64,000 nucleotides of DNA from Atherinomorus stipes (GCA_023101725.1 JALJCO010010144.1:85749-149748), one strand, 5' to 3'. Numbered from the stretch's first letter, positions 45,641 through 57,373 are shown. Numbers and translations are program-made. The notes: a model not told the origin generated them from the letters alone.

Positions 45641-46080
45641 ATGGATACATGCATCCAATCCTGAAGATCTATCCTGCATTTAGAGCAGGGTTTCACAACC
45701 CTGGTCCTCAGGGACCCCCGCCCTGCCGGTTTTCCAGATATTTCTACTTCAACACACCTGACTCAGATGAATGGCTCGTTAGCAGCTGGCAAAGAACTCG
45801 ATGAGCAGTTGAGTTGATCTGAATCAGGTGTGGTGGAGTTGGAAACCTGGAATACATGCAGGACAGGGGTCCCTGAGGACCATGGTTGGGAGACCCTGGT
45901 TTAGAGCACTCCTTCCCCAACACACCTGAATCACATGGCTGAAGTACCTCATGTATGTGTCATCCAGCTCTGCAGAGGCTGGTAACAAGCCATTCATTTG
46001 ACTCAGGTGTGTTAGAGAAGGGATGCTCCTAAAGGTTGCAGGATAGTAGCTCTTGAGGACTGGATGTGTGCACCCTGGAC
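45640..46080. mobile_element. MITE remnant hosting a smaller hAT MITE
   Basis: Sequence on either side of the inner element (tgcatccaatcctgaagatc on the left; caacacacctgaatcacatg, ggttgcaggatagtagctct and ggatgtgtgcaccc on the right) forms a continuous unit with weakly mirrored ends. Internally it resembles the inner element (CAGGTGTG, acacacctga). Confidence 0.5.
45686..45898. mobile_element. hAT-type MITE, 213 bp
   Basis: The left end CAGGGTTTCACAACCCTGGT and right end ACCATGGTTGGGAGACCCTG are inverted repeats extending about 35 bp (tcctcagggacccc on both). The flanking 8-bp atttagag (45678-45685) and gtttagag (45899-45906) differ by one base. Non-coding; the 66-codon frame across its left end (45604-45804) is spurious. 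Confidence 0.88.
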
Positions 46081-46103
46081 ACATCTCAGCCAGCTCTTTG
46101 TGT

Positions 46104-47270
46104 TTAAAGGTGCATTGCGCAAGTTTAAATGTTAAATACAATTCTTTTCTTTCCTCCACATTCTCTTACAACTGCCTGATGTGTAGAATGAGCAGATCTT
46201 TCTTCACTGCGGTGGTCTCTAATACTGTTTCTGAATGCTCAATGCAAGTTATTCGGGAACAAAGCCTCAAAAGTGCGCTTGTGTGGGAGACGAGCTGCGT
46301 GTTAACCGTTCGTCTGGCTGTGCCGGTGTGGTGTTTCCGGACAGAACACCGGAGTAAGACGGGAGTAAACAACCGAGCAGCTTTCTTTCTTGTTTTTCAT
46401 TGGAGGGAGCTCAGATCCAGTCTGGGAATAAAACGGACCCACAGTTGGCTTTCTTGTTACGAACAAGATAAATGTGATCTATAACGGAAATAAGGATGCA
46501 GAATATTGCAATGCTAAGTTTTTAGCATGTAAATGTAGCCGTATGACTGTTCCCAGGGAAGAGATACACTCTAGCTAAGTCTCCTGAAATGAAAGGTAGT
46601 ACTATGTACCATATGATAATGACACATATAATATTAATATGAGGGCCACAGTACCATGTTGGAGTAAAAGTTATGGGACAGTTTTGGAACAAAGTGATAA
46701 AATTGTGAAGGTTTAGAAAGTTCCAAGATGAGATTTATGGCTCTTTGCAGAGAACCGGATCTTGAGGAGTCGTTCTTTCATTTTTATTTGAGAATTCAAT
46801 AGAACAACAGTAACAATTTTTTTTATCAAGTAAATAATCACTGGTAGCAATTTATAAAGCAAGATTTGGATTGGAATAATTTAAACTTGCTCACCCCCCC
46901 AAATATAATCTTGGTTAGTGGAAAATATTCTGAATTATTGGTTTGAATGTTTATTAATCTCGTGTTTAATTGCAAAAGTTTTACAACCTGAGCTTTGACA
47001 GTGAAATCACTATTTTTACTTACCAAAACACTTTGTGGCACAACAACAACTGAACTGGCTACAATTAACTTTCATGCAAAACAACTTTACTTCTAATATT
47101 TTTCACAGAAGAACATGTTAGTAATGCAAAAAACTCACACTAGAATAAAGGCTGGTGAAAAGTGATATGTTGGCTGTGCATATGAAACCTACTGTTTGAG
47201 ATTATTTTTTTTAAATGCAGGAAAAAACACAGAAGAACAATAAAATAGAAATATATATGAATAAAGCTGA
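46104..47270. other. No gene; possible MITE end at the left
   Basis: The left edge (tttaaaggtgcattgcgcaa) resembles the terminus of a known fish MITE type, but no right end was resolved. A 143-codon frame at 46053-46484 has no recognisable domain. Confidence 0.35.
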
Positions 47271-47277
47271 GCTACAT

Positions 47278-47695
47278 CTGTGTAGATTTTATGGTGAAAA
47301 AAACATGTTAACCACAGCTGCTAGTTCTTTAGTATTTCACTGTTATTTTTGCAGTAAACTACCATGAATAGATAACAATTATGTACTGCTAAAGTTTTGG
47401 TTACCAAAAATGGCATACCATGATAATTTATACATTGCCACCATAATTTATAGGCTGATAAGCTGTCAGTTTTTTACTGTAAATTTTATATAATTATTAA
47501 AAAAAATGTTTTAACTGTTATTATTGCAAGAAAATACCATAAATAAATATGTTGTGTACTGCAAAATTTATGGTTACCAAAGTGACATACCGTAATATCC
47601 TCTACATTCTCACTGTAAATTTTATGGTAAAAAAAAAGGCAACCATTGCTGCCAGTTTTTCACTGTATACTTTTTTTTTTTACAGTGTAGGCTGG
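47278..47695 (+). repeat. Two diverged tandem ~200-bp repeats
   Basis: The order attttatggt, caaccattgctgccagttt/ttaaccacagctgctagttc, accataaataaatat/accatgaatagataac, ttatggttaccaaa/ttttggttaccaaa recurs twice, ending with tttttacagtgta. This is common fish repeat texture, non-coding, class unknown. Confidence 0.55.
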
Positions 47696-47747
47696 ACACC
47701 GACAAGCGGTTCACACATTTTCATTTGCTTTGCATTCACAGCAAATA

Positions 47748-47782
47748 CCCCCCCCCCCCCCACACACACACACACACACACA
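47748..47782 (+). repeat. C run followed by (CA)n microsatellite
   Basis: Fourteen C bases, then about eleven CA units. Confidence 0.95.
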
Positions 47783-47931
47783 TTGCATTTTCCATTGCCC
47801 AGTTGCAGTTTTTTTTTTATGAGACACTGTTTCACTTTCACAATTCTTTTATTTTATTTATTTATTCATATTTTTTTTGGAATGACTTACACTATATTGC
47901 CAAAAGTATTTGCTCACCCATCCAAATGATG

Positions 47932-49256
47932 CTGTAAACATGTTTATTTTTGCTGTAAAAATGTTTATTTCTACTATGAAGTTGGCCTTTTTAACATGGC
48001 CAACATGGCCTATGGGGATTTGCTCTGTTTTGGAGTCCCTAGTGGATGAAAAAAGAATAGGGGATTATCACGCTTCGTTTGTTCCGGTGGGGGAAAAAAA
48101 AAATATTAGGTCTTCTCTTTTGGGGCAATAAAAAAAAAGGTTCCTGCTCTTGTAAAACTGTTTAAATCGAAAAAACCAAAAAAAAAAAAAATATATTTCA
48201 GAGAAAAGAAAAATAATAAAAAAAAGATAAAAGAAGGAGGGAGAAGGGGGGAAAAGTGAAAAAATATAAAAAAAAACAGGTGGGTGCCAGGGGGGGGACA
48301 AAACGGCAATTAAGAGTGAAAGGAAGAAATAGCGAGCGTGTGCAAAATGATGGAACAAAAAACATATAAACAAAAAAAAAAAACAGATGAACGGGGTCTG
48401 TGCCCCCAATTACGGAAAAAAAGGGGAGACTGAAAAAAGAAGAGGCTCTCTAAAAAAATTGGAGTGTTTTGCGGCAAAAAAATGTAAGACATGAACGGGG
48501 TAAAGAAAACCTGCGAAAAAAAAGAATGGAGTGCCTGCAAAAAAAAAACAGTCTTGTGTCGTTATAAAATAAAGTTCTTCATCCAGCGCCGAATCGTTAT
48601 GATCACCTAATTCCGTAAAAAACTTAAATTGGGAAAAGACAAATATGAATGTTAAACAAAGTAGAAACTATAATAAAAAGATAGGAAAGGGAGGATTAGT
48701 GGTATAAGAAAGGAGCATAAGGAGGTTGAAAATAACAAAAATTAAAAAAGAAAACAAAAATATCAGACATCTCTCTTTTCTGGAACCAGGGTTGCGAAAA
48801 AAAGGGGGGAAAGAACCAAATTTAAAAAGTTTAGGTTTAAAAAGAAATGAAAAAGTGGAAAAAGGAAATGGGGAAATGGAGAGGGAAGGAAGAAAGGGCC
48901 CATAGGAAAAAAAAAAGGTTGTTTAAGGAAAAATGCCTTACCGGAAAAAAAGATTATCAGCTTTAGAATCAAAAATAAATAAGAAAGAAAAAAACTAAAA
49001 TATAATAACGGAAAGAAAAGGGAGAGGAAAAAGAAAGAAGTGAAATGATTACAATTATTTAACTTAACTTCCGGGCTTGACTCTTTTCAAGCGGAGTTTG
49101 CCCCTTGGCTGATACTGATACCAATATTTTATAATCAGGCTCAGCCAATGGCCGACGCAACTTAACGATATTTGGGGCCGATGCTGCATTTGACTCCCAA
49201 TTTAAAATAATGGATACAATAAAAAAGTAATTTTACAACTCTTTTAATATAAAAGG
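47932..49256 (-). repeat. Insertion in Tc1 copy B, related to the 21-bp minisatellite element
   Basis: On the minus strand it shows, in order, caaactccgcttgaaaagag (about 49090), aagcccggaag (about 49075), a low-complexity block, aaaacagagcaaatccccat (about 48030) and two 21-bp units (about 47934-47975). The same order occurs at 9515-9700. The 4-bp gatg appears at both joints (47928-47931 and 49257-49260), perhaps a duplication. About 50 bp of Tc1 sequence seems to be missing here. Confidence 0.6.
48060..49030 (+). repeat. Purine-rich low-complexity block
   Basis: The plus strand is dominated by A and G with many homopolymers of 6-12 bases. Frames on the minus strand are Phe/Leu/Pro-rich and not genes. 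It separates two blocks that are adjacent in the copy at 9.55 kb, so it is an insertion or poorly resolved sequence. Confidence 0.65.
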
Positions 49257-49303
49257 GATGAAGCAGCTCAGCATGCAGACCGTTTCTACAAACGTGTGAA
49301 AGA

Positions 49304-51103
49304 ATGTGTCGCTCTCAGGAGCTCAGTGAACTCCAGTGTGGAACTGTGATAGGATGCCACCTGTGCAACAAATCCAGTGGTGAAATTTCCTCGCTCCTAA
49401 ATATTCCACAGTCAACTGTCAGCTGTATTCTAAGAAAATGGAAGTGTTTGGGAACGACAGCAACTCAGCCACAAAGTGGTCGGCCACGTAAACTGATGGA
49501 GCGGGTCAGCGGATGCTGAAGCTCATAGTGAGAAGAGGTGACCAACTTTCTGCAGTCAATCACTACAGACCTCCAAACTTCATGTGGCCTTCAGATCAGC
49601 TCAAGAACAGTGACAGAGAGCTTCATTGAATGGGTTTCCATGGCGACCAGCTGCATCCATCCATACATCACCAAGTGCGATGCAAAGCGTGGATGCAGTG
49701 GTGGAAAGCAGCCACTGGACTCTGGAGCAGTGGAGGCGTTCTCTGGAGGGACCAATCACGCTTCTCCATCTGGAAATCTGATGGATGAGTCTGGGTTTGG
49801 CGGTTGCCAGGACAACGGTACTTGTCTGACTGCTTTGTGCCAAGTGTAAAGTTTGGTGGAGGGGGGATTATGGTGTGGGGGTGTTTTTCAGGAGCTGGGC
49901 TTGGCTCCTTAGTTCCAGTGACAAGGAACTCTGAATGCAGGGGATGCAAGAGGGATTCCCAAAGCTGCGGCGCATGACTGCACCTGCACCTGTAACAATA
50001 ATAAATTGTGTTGGGTAATAAAATACAATATTTAAGGTGACATCGGGCTGTGAGACGACTGTGGCCTATAAACAAATATGTATTTTTCACAAACATGCAT
50101 TAACCTTGAGAGCAATCAGAGTCACCCGCAGGTACTCCCACCACCTCTGAAAGAAAAAGAAAAAAGCAAGGGGGGGGGGGGGGGGGTCTTTCTTTCTTTT
50201 CTTCTGTTTTGGCCACACTGTGACGGTGAGCAGCCGTCTTTGGCTTCACATCCAACTTCATGTCGGTCTTCTTATTCCGGCTTGTGTGCGCGACTGACTA
50301 CAGCAGCGCGTCACACTCTCCCACTCACCCTTCTTCTGTTTGCGCATAATGCCGGAGGACAGCTGCCACAGAACACAATTGAACCTGTAAAAAACAGTCT
50401 CAATTTCATTCTCAGTTAGATTTTTCTTCACTTCCATAGTCATATTTTGTCTTTTTGATTGTGCAGAGAGGAGAATCCCCGGTTCAGGTACTCCAACACG
50501 TGCGCTCTATTTCACGTTTATTGTGACGTACAAAGGAAATTTACCCACTTGGATCCATGCATACGGACAGATTACATCTGAAAAGTATTTTGTGCACATG
50601 ACATTTTCAGGATTTGATCGTACGCTGGGTTTCAGTAGGAAATCCACGCAGTTCTTTGCACATGCGGCCCCTGCAGTTCTGCAGCACGGCTCCCAGTCGG
50701 GTCTAGTTGGCTCGAGATTTCAAACACGACTGAGTACGACTGAGGTCACGTGGGGTCGGTTCCTATAACTCTCTTGGAGATCTGTGTCGCTTCCCCAGAC
50801 ACACGAACAGATTTTTCGGCAGACTGGCGAGACAGACTGAACCCAACTAGCCCCAACTGGAGCTGACTACGCCCGACTGACAATCGTGGATAAAATCAGG
50901 CAAATAATCGTGTAGTGTGTCCCCAGCTCAACATGACTGTGCACCAGTGCACAAAGCAGGTCCATAAAGACCTGGATGCAGAGTCTGGTGTGGAGGAACT
51001 GGACTGGCCTGCACAGAGTCCTGACCTCAACCCCATAGAACACCTTTGGGATGAATTAGAGCGGAGACTGAGAGCCAGACCTTCTGGTCCAACATCAGTG
51101 TGA
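49304..51103 (+). pseudogene. Tc1 transposase, split and frameshifted
   Basis: The N-terminal frame 49304-49519 begins MCRSQELSELQCGTVIGC, runs through a helix-turn-helix, and ends at the AT-hook-like GRPRKL. Further frames give WRDQSRF (first aspartate, about 49760) and, after the insertion, [16 protein letters not shown] and LDWPAQSPDLNPIEHLWDEL with the third acidic residue, ending RRLRARPSGPTSV at 51103. About 85 bp including the second-aspartate block is missing at the 49939/50930 joint. It is inactive. Confidence 0.85.
49940..50930. mobile_element. Insertion or replacement inside Tc1 copy B
   Basis: Roughly 990 bp unrelated to Tc1 lies between two collinear Tc1 parts. The right end, atcgtgtagtgtgtcccc, resembles the inverse of a MITE terminus (cf. 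acacactac at 51439). A G run occupies 50170-50186. No left terminus or duplication was resolved. Open frames (113 and 81 codons) carry no domain. Confidence 0.5.
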
Positions 51104-51428
51104 CCTCACAAATGTGCTTCTGGAAGATGGTCAAAGATTCCCATAAACACTCCTAAACCTTGTGGACGGCCTTCCCAGAAGATGAAGCTGTTCTAGCTGC
51201 AAAGGTGGACCAACGTCATATTGAACCCTATGGATCAGGAATGGGACGTTACTGAAGCTCATATGTGAGTCAAAGCAGGTGAGACAATACTTTTGGTAAT
51301 AAAGTGTAAGTGCTGTTGTTTCATCTTCAGAGTCACACTTGTATGTATGTGTTTTTGACTCCATCTTGGGGATTTATCACCTGAATTCAGGGGCTCTTAT
51401 TGTGGTTTACTCTGCTTTAGTCTCAGAC

Positions 51429-52213
51429 TAAAGCTAGGTACACACTACAGGATTCCTGAGACCTTCATAGATGTAGAGACTCCACACTTGATGATTACAA
51501 AAGACAAATCACACAAGATTTGCCTCTTCTGATCATATAGTGTGGGGTGTACACGACGGAGAAAACCCCACACCAACTGATTCGTCAGCAGAGAATCGGC
51601 TCCTTCACTGTCAACGTCCCAAATCTCACGATATCAAACGAGACTTAGTGACGAGGCTTTAGCATAAACAAACTGAGCGGACTTTTCAGCCTCTTACATT
51701 GTGGAAAAAGTCATAGAGAGTAATAAGAATGTGGCTGTATGACCGCAAGTTGGAGGTGAATAAAAATGGCCACAAACATTCGATAGCTTGGAGAGCAGGG
51801 CTGTAAGCTAATGGCTGTGTGCTCTTTGTTTGTGTTTACTTCCTTTTCCGTCAGTCAGCTGTTAGCTCTTGCGTTTTGATTGGCTGTTGTTCTGGGAGCC
51901 TCCACGTGATTTCCCAATGAAAGCAGCGTTTTTGATTTTGCACAGCTGTGAACACTGTGCGTGTTCGGGTCCTCTCAGAACACCACAGACACCAGGATTT
52001 CCAGTCACAAATATTAAACGTTCATTATCTACGATCTCTCCTTCCGAGCGGATCGGGTTGGACAAAATCACTCGTAACTCACATCACACTAGAGAAGATC
52101 AGATGCGATGTTTTATGCAAACATCCGACAATCGGACCTTTGCTGGCTTTGATCGTAAGGGGAAGATCGGGACATAAATGGGGCTGATTTTCCTGCAGTG
52201 TGTACCTGCCTTA
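51429..52213. mobile_element. MITE with AGGTACACACT ends
   Basis: The left end AGCTAGGTACACACTACAGG is mirrored by the right end CCTGCAGTGTGTACCTGCCT. TAA flanks both sides, consistent with a PIF/Harbinger-type 3-bp duplication, though this is weak evidence. About 780 bp; open frames inside (up to 102 codons) show no transposase motif. Confidence 0.65.
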
Positions 52214-52214
52214 A

Positions 52215-53820
52215 CTAAAACCACGTCAGACTGGGATTATAAAAGCTGTCCTGGTGTACTGTCCCAGCCTACTGCAACTCTGAAGACCCGAATCTCGTAC
52301 CTGTGATTATTTTTTGCTGTGTCACAGTACAATGCATTTTCTGTTTTCCCCTTCTTTTCAATTGAACTCTTTTGATCTCTTCTGTGATGGCGCACCTGCT
52401 CTTTTTAGACACATCTCTGTCCATCCCATTTCTCTGAACACACACACACTGGTTTCTCCCTCACACACATGCATTCTTCCACACCTCTGTGCTTGAGCCA
52501 GCTTGGTTTTCTCTTTCTCTGTAATTACAGGCTTCTTATCTGCTTCCTAAGTTACGTGCCGCAGCCACGGCCTGCTCCGTGTTTCTTCCTCTACCGCTTT
52601 AGTGTTACAGATATTTCAGTGCAGCAACGGAGACAAACACACGACACGCTTTGTAACGGGGCCGGACGGAGAGGGAAAACAAAAAAAAATGTTGGTTCCA
52701 GTCAGCTCGCTCACTTGTTCAGCGAGTGTTTGTGTTGAGTTGTAGGTTTAATAATTCACGTGGAAGCGGTGGTAACTTTGCTTCCCAAACTAGCAAATGA
52801 AACTCCATCTTGCCAAGGAACTCGCACAGGTCACAGCGACCAATTACTTAATGAAAATGATCAGGTTTCTGATGCAGCCTTGGCCGAAAGCTGGACTCCA
52901 GATTCCTGCGCGCAGCTATAAAACAGAATGTTCCACAGTTTTTCTCCCGTGGTTAGGCAAAGTGCGCTACCGCTGCAGTCTTTACACCCATCAAAATTCC
53001 AAATAGCTGAGCCAGCTTTAAGGGAAAAGATTATTACTTATTAAAAACGGCTAATGTATGATGTAGAAGTTGGCTCCCTCTTTCATCTGTAGCCTCTCCT
53101 TTCTCTTTGGCTCTGTCTCAACTCACCTCTTCTGCACTAAAATTGCTCATTTTTAGTCGTCCGTGCCAACAATTTCAAGTTCTCGGCCATTTGTGGGAAG
53201 TTAATTAATGAAAAACATGTTTTATTATGTTTTTAAATGCTTTATGGTTTTTAATACTTCAGAAATCCTTTATGGGCAGTGACTGTCTGGAATCTGGAGC
53301 TGATGAATGTCACCAGAAATCAGGTTTCTTCTTTCCCGATGCGTTGGCATGTCTTCACCGAGGCTGTCTTCGGTTTGTTTGCCTTTAGTCTGTATGTAGA
53401 TATCAGATGCTCGACTCTGAAACGGTTTAACACCTGACAGGTTGATAAGATGCTCAGTTTTGGTTCTTTTCCAAACAGTAGTTGACTTTTCTCTCTTTGG
53501 CTAAATCTAATGGGAAAAGCTGGTAAAGCTGGTTTTGAATGAAATCGTCTCATCCGTCTGAAGATGGCTGATCCAGAACTGCTCTGTCCTCTGAACTCTG
53601 ATCAGATTTTCTGTAAGGCTTATTTGAACCTTGTAATGCAGTGGCTTTCCCCCCGCAGAGTGTTCCTCACTGAGCTGCTGTGATGGAGTGTCTCTTTACC
53701 AAGCAAAAGGTCTTTGATTAAAGATCTGCAGCTTTGGGACATAATGAATATACAATGAAGAAACAGACTGCACTCTGAATGAGTCAGCTGTAGAAGATTG
53801 AGAAAATCTTTTCAATCCTG
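52215..53820. other. No gene recognised
   Basis: Low-repeat sequence, possibly host intronic or intergenic. Frames up to 89 codons, no domains. Confidence 0.4.
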
Positions 53821-55192
53821 CTTAAAGGAACAGTACACCCACGGGATGATGGTCCTTCATTTTCTACTCACCCTCATGCTGAGCAGGACTCTGGAAAACT
53901 TTTTTAATTTCTCAAATGCAGCCGGAGATCGGGAGGCTGATCGGGACACTCCTCAGCCTCCCTGGTAAGGTCTATTCGGGGGTCCTGGAGAGGAGGGTCC
54001 ATCGGATAGTCGAACCTCGGATTGAGGAGGAGCAGTGTGGTTTCCGTCCTGGTCGTGGAACAGTGGACCAGCTCTACACCCTCTTCGGGATCCTGGAGGG
54101 GGCATGGGAGTTCGTCCAACCAGTCTACATGTGCTTTGTGGACTTGGAGAAGGCGTTCGATCGTGTCTTCCGGGGATTTCTGTGGGGGGTGCTCCGGGAG
54201 TACGGAGTGCCGGACCCCCTTGTTTGAGCTGTCCGGTCCCTGTACGACCGGTGCCAGAGCTTGGTCCACATTTCTGGCTGGAGGTCGAATCCTTTCCCGG
54301 TGACAGTTGGACTCCGCCAGGACTGCCCTTTGTCGCCGATCCTGTTGAGAACCTTTATGGACAGGATTTCTAGGCGCAGCTGAGGTGTTGAGGGGATCCG
54401 GTTTGGTGGTCTCAGGATCGGGTCTCTGCTGTTTGCAGATGATGTGGTTCTGTTGGCATCATCAGGCCGTGATCTCCAGCTCTCGCTGGAGCGATTTGCA
54501 GCCGAGTGTGAAGCAGCCGGGATGAGAATCAGCACCTTCAAATCCGAGATCATGGTGGAGTGTCCTCTCCGGGTCGGGAGTGAGGTCCTGCCCCAGGTGG
54601 AGGAGTTCAAGTATCTCAGGGTCTTGTTCAGGAGTGAGGAAAAAATGGAGCGGGAGATGGACAGACGGATCGGTGCGGCGTCTGCAGTGATGCGGACTCT
54701 GCATCGGTCCGTCGTGGTGAAGAAGGAGCTGAGCCAGAAGGCGAAGCTCTCGATTTACCGTCCATCTACGTTCTTACTAGAGGTCGACCGATAGTGGATT
54801 TTTAAAGGCTGATATAATAACGATTGTTTGGTGCAGGAAAAAGCCGATAGCCGATTAATCGGCCGATAACCCACCCTTGCGAAAAAAAAAATTCAATGTG
54901 TGTATACATATTGCGGATGGATAAATATATAGGCTATTAAAAGATTTTTCTAGAAATAGAAACATAGCTTTTAGAAAATTAAGAGGTCCTTCACATTTAT
55001 GTGAGTGATGGGACTCTATGCCATAAAAAATAATATTCACAGAACAACTTGTTAACCAGGCATATAGTGAAGGAAGTTGAACTGTGGTTTCTCATCCTCA
55101 CATGGTCAGGCTAACCAGCTGTAGGGGAGGCTATGTTTGGATTTTATCTCTATTTTATCCATTTTAAACAGTCCTGATCTTAATCAACAAAG

Positions 55193-55217
55193 CTTTTTTT
55201 TTTTTTTTTTTTTTTTG
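55193..55217 (+). repeat. T homopolymer
   Basis: Run of about 24 T bases inside the hAT element. Confidence 0.9.
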
Positions 55218-55304
55218 GTCTTTAATGACCTTTTTTAAAAGAATAAATTCACAAAAGGAATTAATTTAGGCTATATTTAAAATATAACTAAATTTTTTTG
55301 TCCG

Positions 55305-55333
55305 CTGCAGCAGCAGCAGCAGCAGCAGCAGCA
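55305..55333 (+). repeat. (CAG)n trinucleotide repeat
   Basis: About nine uninterrupted CAG units inside the hAT element, outside any credible reading frame. Confidence 0.9.
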
Positions 55334-57373
55334 GTCACTACAAACTCAGTCATATCTGGACACAAATCGAGGGGGGGCTGGTTCGTCTCAGCCAGCACTT
55401 ATTAGAATTTGCCCAATTTTAAGATTCATGACAAGCTAAGATCACATCAATCCCGAACGGAGCGGACTAACAGAACTGCACCTGACCTGGACCGGTTCAG
55501 TGACGAATCCGGAGTGACGGTGGAGGTGATTAAACATGACGCGGGAGGCGTGGCCCCCACATGATAAATAATAGCCTTTAAAAATTAGAAGATAACAACT
55601 TACGGTTCCAGCTGAGCTTTAAGTAGTCCTCAGTAGGTAATAGTGCGGACTTGGACTTTTATTCTGTTTACAGTCAGACACTGTTTTACCTCGGAACTGT
55701 GGCGGACTTGTCCGCGAGGAAGCGGCGCGTTTATAAAGACATCTCTGATTAAATAGCGGATGGACTTAACGACTTATTCTGCCATGAAAGTGTGAAAGCT
55801 GCTACAGACAGCTGAAATATGATTCACGTTTCTGCTTGTTGAACAACCGGTACTTTTTACCTCCTCCAAGGAGGTTTTGATGGTTGAGTTTCAACTCGTG
55901 AAGGTTGTGTTGCATTAACTGATGTCGCTTCACTCGTAATATTCTCCACCTGGACCCCTCCTCTCCCCTGTATGCTGCCTGCACACCCCCCTCCACCTCT
56001 CCCCCGCTTTCTCTGTGTGAAAAGCAGCCCCGCCCCTCAGTGATCAGAGAGCAGCACAGGGAAGAAGCGCTTCATGGCGCTGTGGAAGAAACTGCAGCCA
56101 TCGGCCACTATCGGAGCCAAGTTCAGCCGATACCGATAGTTTGTAAAACGTCCTATCGGTGCCGATTAATCAGCCAAACTGATTAACCGGTCGACCTCTT
56201 GTTCCTACCCTCACCTATGGCCATGAGCTGTGGGTCATGACCGAAAGAACGAGATCACGGGTTTAAGCGGCTGAAATGAGTTTCCTCCGCAGGGTGGCCG
56301 GGCTCTCCCTTAGAGATAGGGGGAGGAGCTCGGTCATCCGGGAGGGGCTCAAAGTAGAGCCGCTGCTCCTCCGTATAGAGAGGAGCCAGATGAGGAGGCT
56401 CGGGCATCTGATTAGGATGCCTCCTGGACGCCTCCCTGGTGAGCTGTTCCAAACATGTCCCACCGGGACCAGACCCTGGGGGAGACCCAGGACACGCTGG
56501 AGGGACTACGTCTCCCCGCTGGCCTGGGAACGCCTCAGGATCCCCCCGGATGAACTGGCGGCTGTGGCCGGGGAGAGGGAAGTCTGGGCTTCCCTGCTTA
56601 GGCAGCTGCTCCCATGACCCGATCCCGGATAAGTGGAAGAAAACGGTACGGTACAGCCGGAGATCGGACAGGTTTTTGTTTACCCCCAACATTCATATAA
56701 TGGGGACAGAGATTTCTCTGTGGTGGGACCAAAGCTAGCTGCCTAGTTTTAAAACCCTCCTTAAAACCCACCTCTTTTCCCTGACGTTTCATCCATCTTC
56801 GGCCATATTCTTTTACATCCTTTCATTTTCTCCCAACTTTCATGCCATAAAGTTCACCGAAACCAAAAAGGTCCATAAAAGTCCACAACAACTTGTCAAT
56901 ATTCCTCCATACTGCTCGTCCAATGTAATCCAAGTGTCCTGAGTGGGTAGCGTCCAGAATTTACTAGAAACAACATCATTTAGTAGATTTTTATAGCCTA
57001 AACAGTAGAACATCGCACTTCCCCGATGTGTGTCCATGTGAGACCCCCCACCCCCAGATGTCGGGCTGCATTTGAGATAGTAAAAAAAGTGCTCCAGAGT
57101 CTTGCTCACCATGAGGGAGAGTAGAAAATGAAGGACCATCATTCTGTGGGTGTTGTAACCCTTTTATCAGTTGAGTCCCCCTGAATCATGTTGTGTATTT
57201 ATTTTTTCCATTTTGTACTTTGTTTTGTTGGAAATAGCAGTTTTATGATCAGCAACAATTGTTGCATGTGGTCACTCAGCTTGTCACTGGATCTAATTTA
57301 ACCTAATAATAATAATGTAAAACCAGTAATAATATACTGTAGTCATAACAAATAATAAGAAAAAGGTGGTGGC

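Larger units (their letters stand above)
47890..51306 (+). mobile_element. Tc1-like element copy B, split by two insertions
   Basis: The left end CACTATATTGCCAAAAGTAT (47890, preceded by TA) continues to about 47931. Tc1 sequence resumes at 49257 (gatgaagcagctcagcatgc), runs to about 49939, then resumes at about 50930 and ends with the right terminus CAATACTTTTGGTAATAAAG, TG and TA at 51307-51308. The order and joints agree with copy A. The right end reads inverse to the left with a few mismatches. Joining these pieces as one element is an inference, but all three are collinear and in one orientation. Confidence 0.75.
54778..56200. mobile_element. hAT-type element inside Rex3
   Basis: The left end TAGAGGTCGACCGATA is mirrored by the right end GGTCGACCTCTT. 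Flanking 8-bp sequences gttcttac (54770-54777) and gttcctac (56201-56208) differ by one base, and removing the element restores the Rex3 reading order. Subterminal ATCGGCCGAT-type repeats occur at both ends. About 1.42 kb with no recognisable transposase. Confidence 0.88.
53933..56617 (+). pseudogene. Rex3 reverse transcriptase, broken
   Basis: The enzyme would copy LINE RNA at a nicked target. The first frame (to 54227) has EEQCGFRPGRGTVDQLYTL and VYMCFVDLEKAFDRV, the latter with the first catalytic aspartate. A premature stop follows at 54228. In the next frame a FADDVVLLASSGRD block (about 54435-54475) supplies the catalytic Asp pair. After the hAT insertion the C-terminal part resumes (56276-56617) with SFLRRVAGLSLRDRGRSS and ends near WASLLRQLLP. 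Stops, frameshifts and the insertion make it inactive. Confidence 0.88.
53933..56653 (+). mobile_element. Rex3-type (RTE-clade) LINE, 5'-truncated, with TSD
   Basis: The 14-bp sequence cagccggagatcgg is duplicated at 53919-53932 and 56654-56667, giving exact insertion borders. The element starts inside the reverse transcriptase, and the segment caggactgccctttgtcgcc (about 54319) corresponds to the conserved site used for Rex3 detection in fish. The 3' end reads gacccgatcccggataagtg, gaagaaaacgg. The endonuclease is absent. A hAT element at 54778-56200 interrupts it. It is on the plus strand. Confidence 0.88.
53822..57164. mobile_element. Foldback MITE copy R3, interrupted by Rex3
   Basis: The left end after TTAA (53822-53825) reads aggaacagtacacccacggg, then gatggtccttcattttctac. 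The right end is the inverse: gtagaaaatgaaggaccatc, attctgtgggtgttgtaacc. Flank shared with copy R1 continues to 57190 (ttgagtccccctgaatcatg). Internal arms repeat caagtgtcctgagtgggtag as in R1 and R2. A Rex3 LINE occupies 53933-56653. LINE-tail-like sequence (ttaaaaccctccttaaaacc) lies near 56748. Confidence 0.8.

Noticed and set aside
48068..48540. Phe-rich membrane proteins on the minus strand
   Set aside because: Composition artefact of an A-rich block, with no start or domain evidence.
53904..54269. Minus-strand frame opposite Rex3
   Set aside because: It is the antisense shadow of the reverse transcriptase.
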